Below, one piece after another: positions 61,415 to 64,000 of a DNA stretch of 64,000 bases (the first letter of the stretch is position 1; each line of letters opens with the position of its first letter). The notes below the pieces were generated by a model, which was given only the letters and a program-made list of their open reading frames with translations, had not been told where the DNA came from and made no database searches. A program made the translations under genes and the position numbers. This DNA is from Streptomyces tibetensis. Its GTDB lineage: Bacteria > Actinomycetota > Actinomycetes > Streptomycetales > Streptomycetaceae. The stretch lies in assembly GCF_007655005.1 (NCBI RefSeq), contig NZ_SZVW01000001.1, forward strand, positions 372,001 through 436,000, in the 5' to 3' direction.

Positions 61415-61436
61415 GCAACCCCTAGGAGCTGCTGTC

Positions 61437-62192
61437 ATGAAGGACGCCTTCGGCCTCCCCCAGTCCCTGCTCGTCCTCGGCGGCACGTCGGAGATCGCGC
61501 TGGCCACCGCCCGCCGCCTGATCGCCCGCCGTACCCGCACGGTCTGGCTGGCCGGCCGCCCCTCCCCCGCCCTGGAGGAGGCCGCCGGGCAGCTGCGCGG
61601 GCTCGGGGCCGACGTGCACACCGTCGCCTTCGACGCCCTCGACCCGGCCTCCCACGAGGCCGTGCTCGGCAAGGTCTTCGCCGAGGGCGACGTCGACATG
61701 GTGCTGCTCGCCTTCGGGCTGCTCGGTGACCAGGCCCGCGACGAGCGGGAGCCCGAGGCGGCGGTGCGGGTCGCGCAGACCAACTACACCGGCGCGGTCT
61801 CGGCGGGTCTGGTGTGCGCCCGCTCGCTCCAGTCCCAGGGGCACGGCTCGCTGGTCGTGATGTCGTCCGTCGCGGGCGAGCGGGCCCGCCGCGCGAACTT
61901 CATCTACGGCTCCAGCAAGGCCGGCCTCGACGCCTTCGCGCAGGGCCTGGGCGACGCGCTGCACGGCACGGGCGTGCACGTCATGGTCGTACGCCCCGGC
62001 TTCGTGCGGACGCGGATGACCGCCGGGCTGCCGGAGGCGCCGCTCGCGACCACCCCCGAGGCGGTCGCGACGGCCGTGGAGCTGGGGCTGCGGCGCCGCT
62101 CGGAGACGGTGTGGGTGCCGGGGACGCTGCGCGTGGTGATGGCGGCGCTGCGACACCTGCCGCGCGGGGTGTTCCGGCGACTGCCGGTCTGA
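61437..62192 (+). CDS. dprE2: DprE2-like short-chain dehydrogenase
   Basis: This encodes 251 aa from ATG 61437, with TAGGAG upstream. It has an SDR cofactor motif in LLVLGGTSEIALATARRL, Ser in VVMSSVAGERA, and YxxxK in YGSSKAGLD. The motif GGTSEIA and position directly after dprE1 match the NADH-dependent second half of the ribose-to-arabinose epimerisation. A gene for 2'-5' RNA ligase converges on it 11 bases later. Confidence 0.92.
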   Translation: MKDAFGLPQSLLVLGGTSEIALATARRLIARRTRTVWLAGRPSPALEEAAGQLRGLGADVHTVAFDALDPASHEAVLGKVFAEGDVDMVLLAFGLLGDQARDEREPEAAVRVAQTNYTGAVSAGLVCARSLQSQGHGSLVVMSSVAGERARRANFIYGSSKAGLDAFAQGLGDALHGTGVHVMVVRPGFVRTRMTAGLPEAPLATTPEAVATAVELGLRRRSETVWVPGTLRVVMAALRHLPRGVFRRLPV

Positions 62193-62203
62193 CCCGCGGC
62201 GGC

Positions 62204-62782
62204 TCAGCGGGTGGGGACCGAGCCGCGCTCCACCCGCCCGGCCTGCGGGGGGACCACCGAGCCGCCGAAGGGGAAGTCGCGGAGCTTGCGCCAGACGCCG
62301 TCGGCGCCCTGCTCGTAGAGGGCGAAGCCGGTGCAGGGCCACTCGGCCTCGTAGCCGGAGAGCTCCTCGAAGGCGCGGTCCATGGCCGCCTCGTCGATGC
62401 CGTGCGCCACGGTGACGTGCGGGTGGTACGGGAACTGCAGTTCGCGGGGGGCCGGACCGGCGGGGTCGCGGACCTGCTCCTGGAGCAGCGTGCAGGCCTC
62501 CGCGCCCGCGACGACCCGGACGAACACCACCGGCGACACGGGCCGGAAGGTGCCGGTACCGGACAGCCGCATGGGGAACGCGCGGCCGGCCGCGGCGACC
62601 TCGGCCAGATGCGCCTCGACGGCCGGCAGGGCGCTCTCGTCGACCTCTGTCGGCGGCAGCAGGGTGACATGCGTGGGGATGCCGTGAGCAGAGGCGTCGC
62701 CGAAGCCCGCGCGCAGCTGCTGGAGCTCGCTGCCGTGAGGCTCCGGGACCGCGATCGAGACACCGATCGTTACGGTCCCCAC
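62204..62782 (-). CDS. 2'-5' RNA ligase-family (2H phosphoesterase) protein
   Basis: This encodes 192 aa from GTG 62782, with AGGAG six bases upstream. Two HxT motifs of the 2H phosphoesterase fold are seen: THVTLLPP near residue 38 and HPHVTVAHG near residue 120. The C-terminus (RKLRDFPFGG) is shared with other actinobacterial members. The natural substrate is unknown. Confidence 0.9.
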   Translation of the reverse strand: MGTVTIGVSIAVPEPHGSELQQLRAGFGDASAHGIPTHVTLLPPTEVDESALPAVEAHLAEVAAAGRAFPMRLSGTGTFRPVSPVVFVRVVAGAEACTLLQEQVRDPAGPAPRELQFPYHPHVTVAHGIDEAAMDRAFEELSGYEAEWPCTGFALYEQGADGVWRKLRDFPFGGSVVPPQAGRVERGSVPTR

Positions 62783-62921
62783 GTCGTCTCCTGTCGTGTC
62801 AGTGTGGCCGCTGATACGACCACCCGGTTATCGACTGTACGGCCACGACCGGGTTACGGGCAGGCGCAACCGGAGTGATGTACAGCGCTGTTCGGTGGTA
62901 CGGGTGTGTGCCGGGGCCGGT

Positions 62922-63998
<1,077 letters not shown>

Positions 63999-64000
63999 AT

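Overview
The window is GC-rich actinomycete chromosome, almost certainly Streptomyces: extreme third-position GC, many GTG and TTG starts, compact 1-13 base overlaps, and Streptomyces-type families (SCO4848-like membrane protein, DUF4232 lipoproteins, paired regulators, giant type VII secretion substrates). No rRNA, tRNA or CRISPR array was seen.

Region 1 (1-28.6 kb) is a type VII secretion (ESX-like) locus. Reading leftwards from 19.15 kb are eccD, eccB, two WXG100-type small proteins, a 170-aa acidic protein, a 1622-aa protein with about 870 residues of Lys/Glu/Gln coiled coil, an EspL/YbaB-like protein, a small WNG-containing protein, and a giant protein of at least 2888 aa that runs off the left edge. 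That giant protein has an export-type N-terminus, Pro/Gly/Ser linkers, a papain-like toxin domain whose Cys position is replaced, and a C-terminal HEVAH metallopeptidase-like domain. Divergent from eccD are eccC (three ATPase domains), then mycP (opposite strand), then a beta-helix/double-AAA protein that is probably the EccA-type chaperone. No eccE was found.

Region 2 (28.6-38.5 kb) is a decayed accessory strip. It holds a frameshifted lectin/DUF6461 gene, a second frameshifted small gene, a TetR gene, two paralogous DUF4232 lipoproteins, an IS5-type transposase remnant, an XRE-type membrane regulator, a LuxR regulator beside the wreck of a LAL regulator, and a beheaded LysR gene. A roughly 20-base motif occurs five times upstream of the two DUF4232 genes and the XRE gene and may define a small regulon.

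Region 3 (38.6-64 kb) looks like conserved core chromosome: a sigma factor and a secreted peptidoglycan-recognition amidase, a GH20 hexosaminidase, OHCU decarboxylase, sdhCDAB, Uma2 and Cip1-like proteins, a three-gene unit ending in a TetR gene with two TTGAAC-type operators at its promoter, a peptide-binding protein, a metallophosphoesterase, a D,D-carboxypeptidase, and a cluster resembling the mycobacterial decaprenylphosphoryl-arabinose pathway (UbiA, PAP2, GtrA, DprE1, DprE2), ending with a 2'-5' RNA ligase and trpS.

All functions are inferred from motifs and remembered family features; no database search was run.
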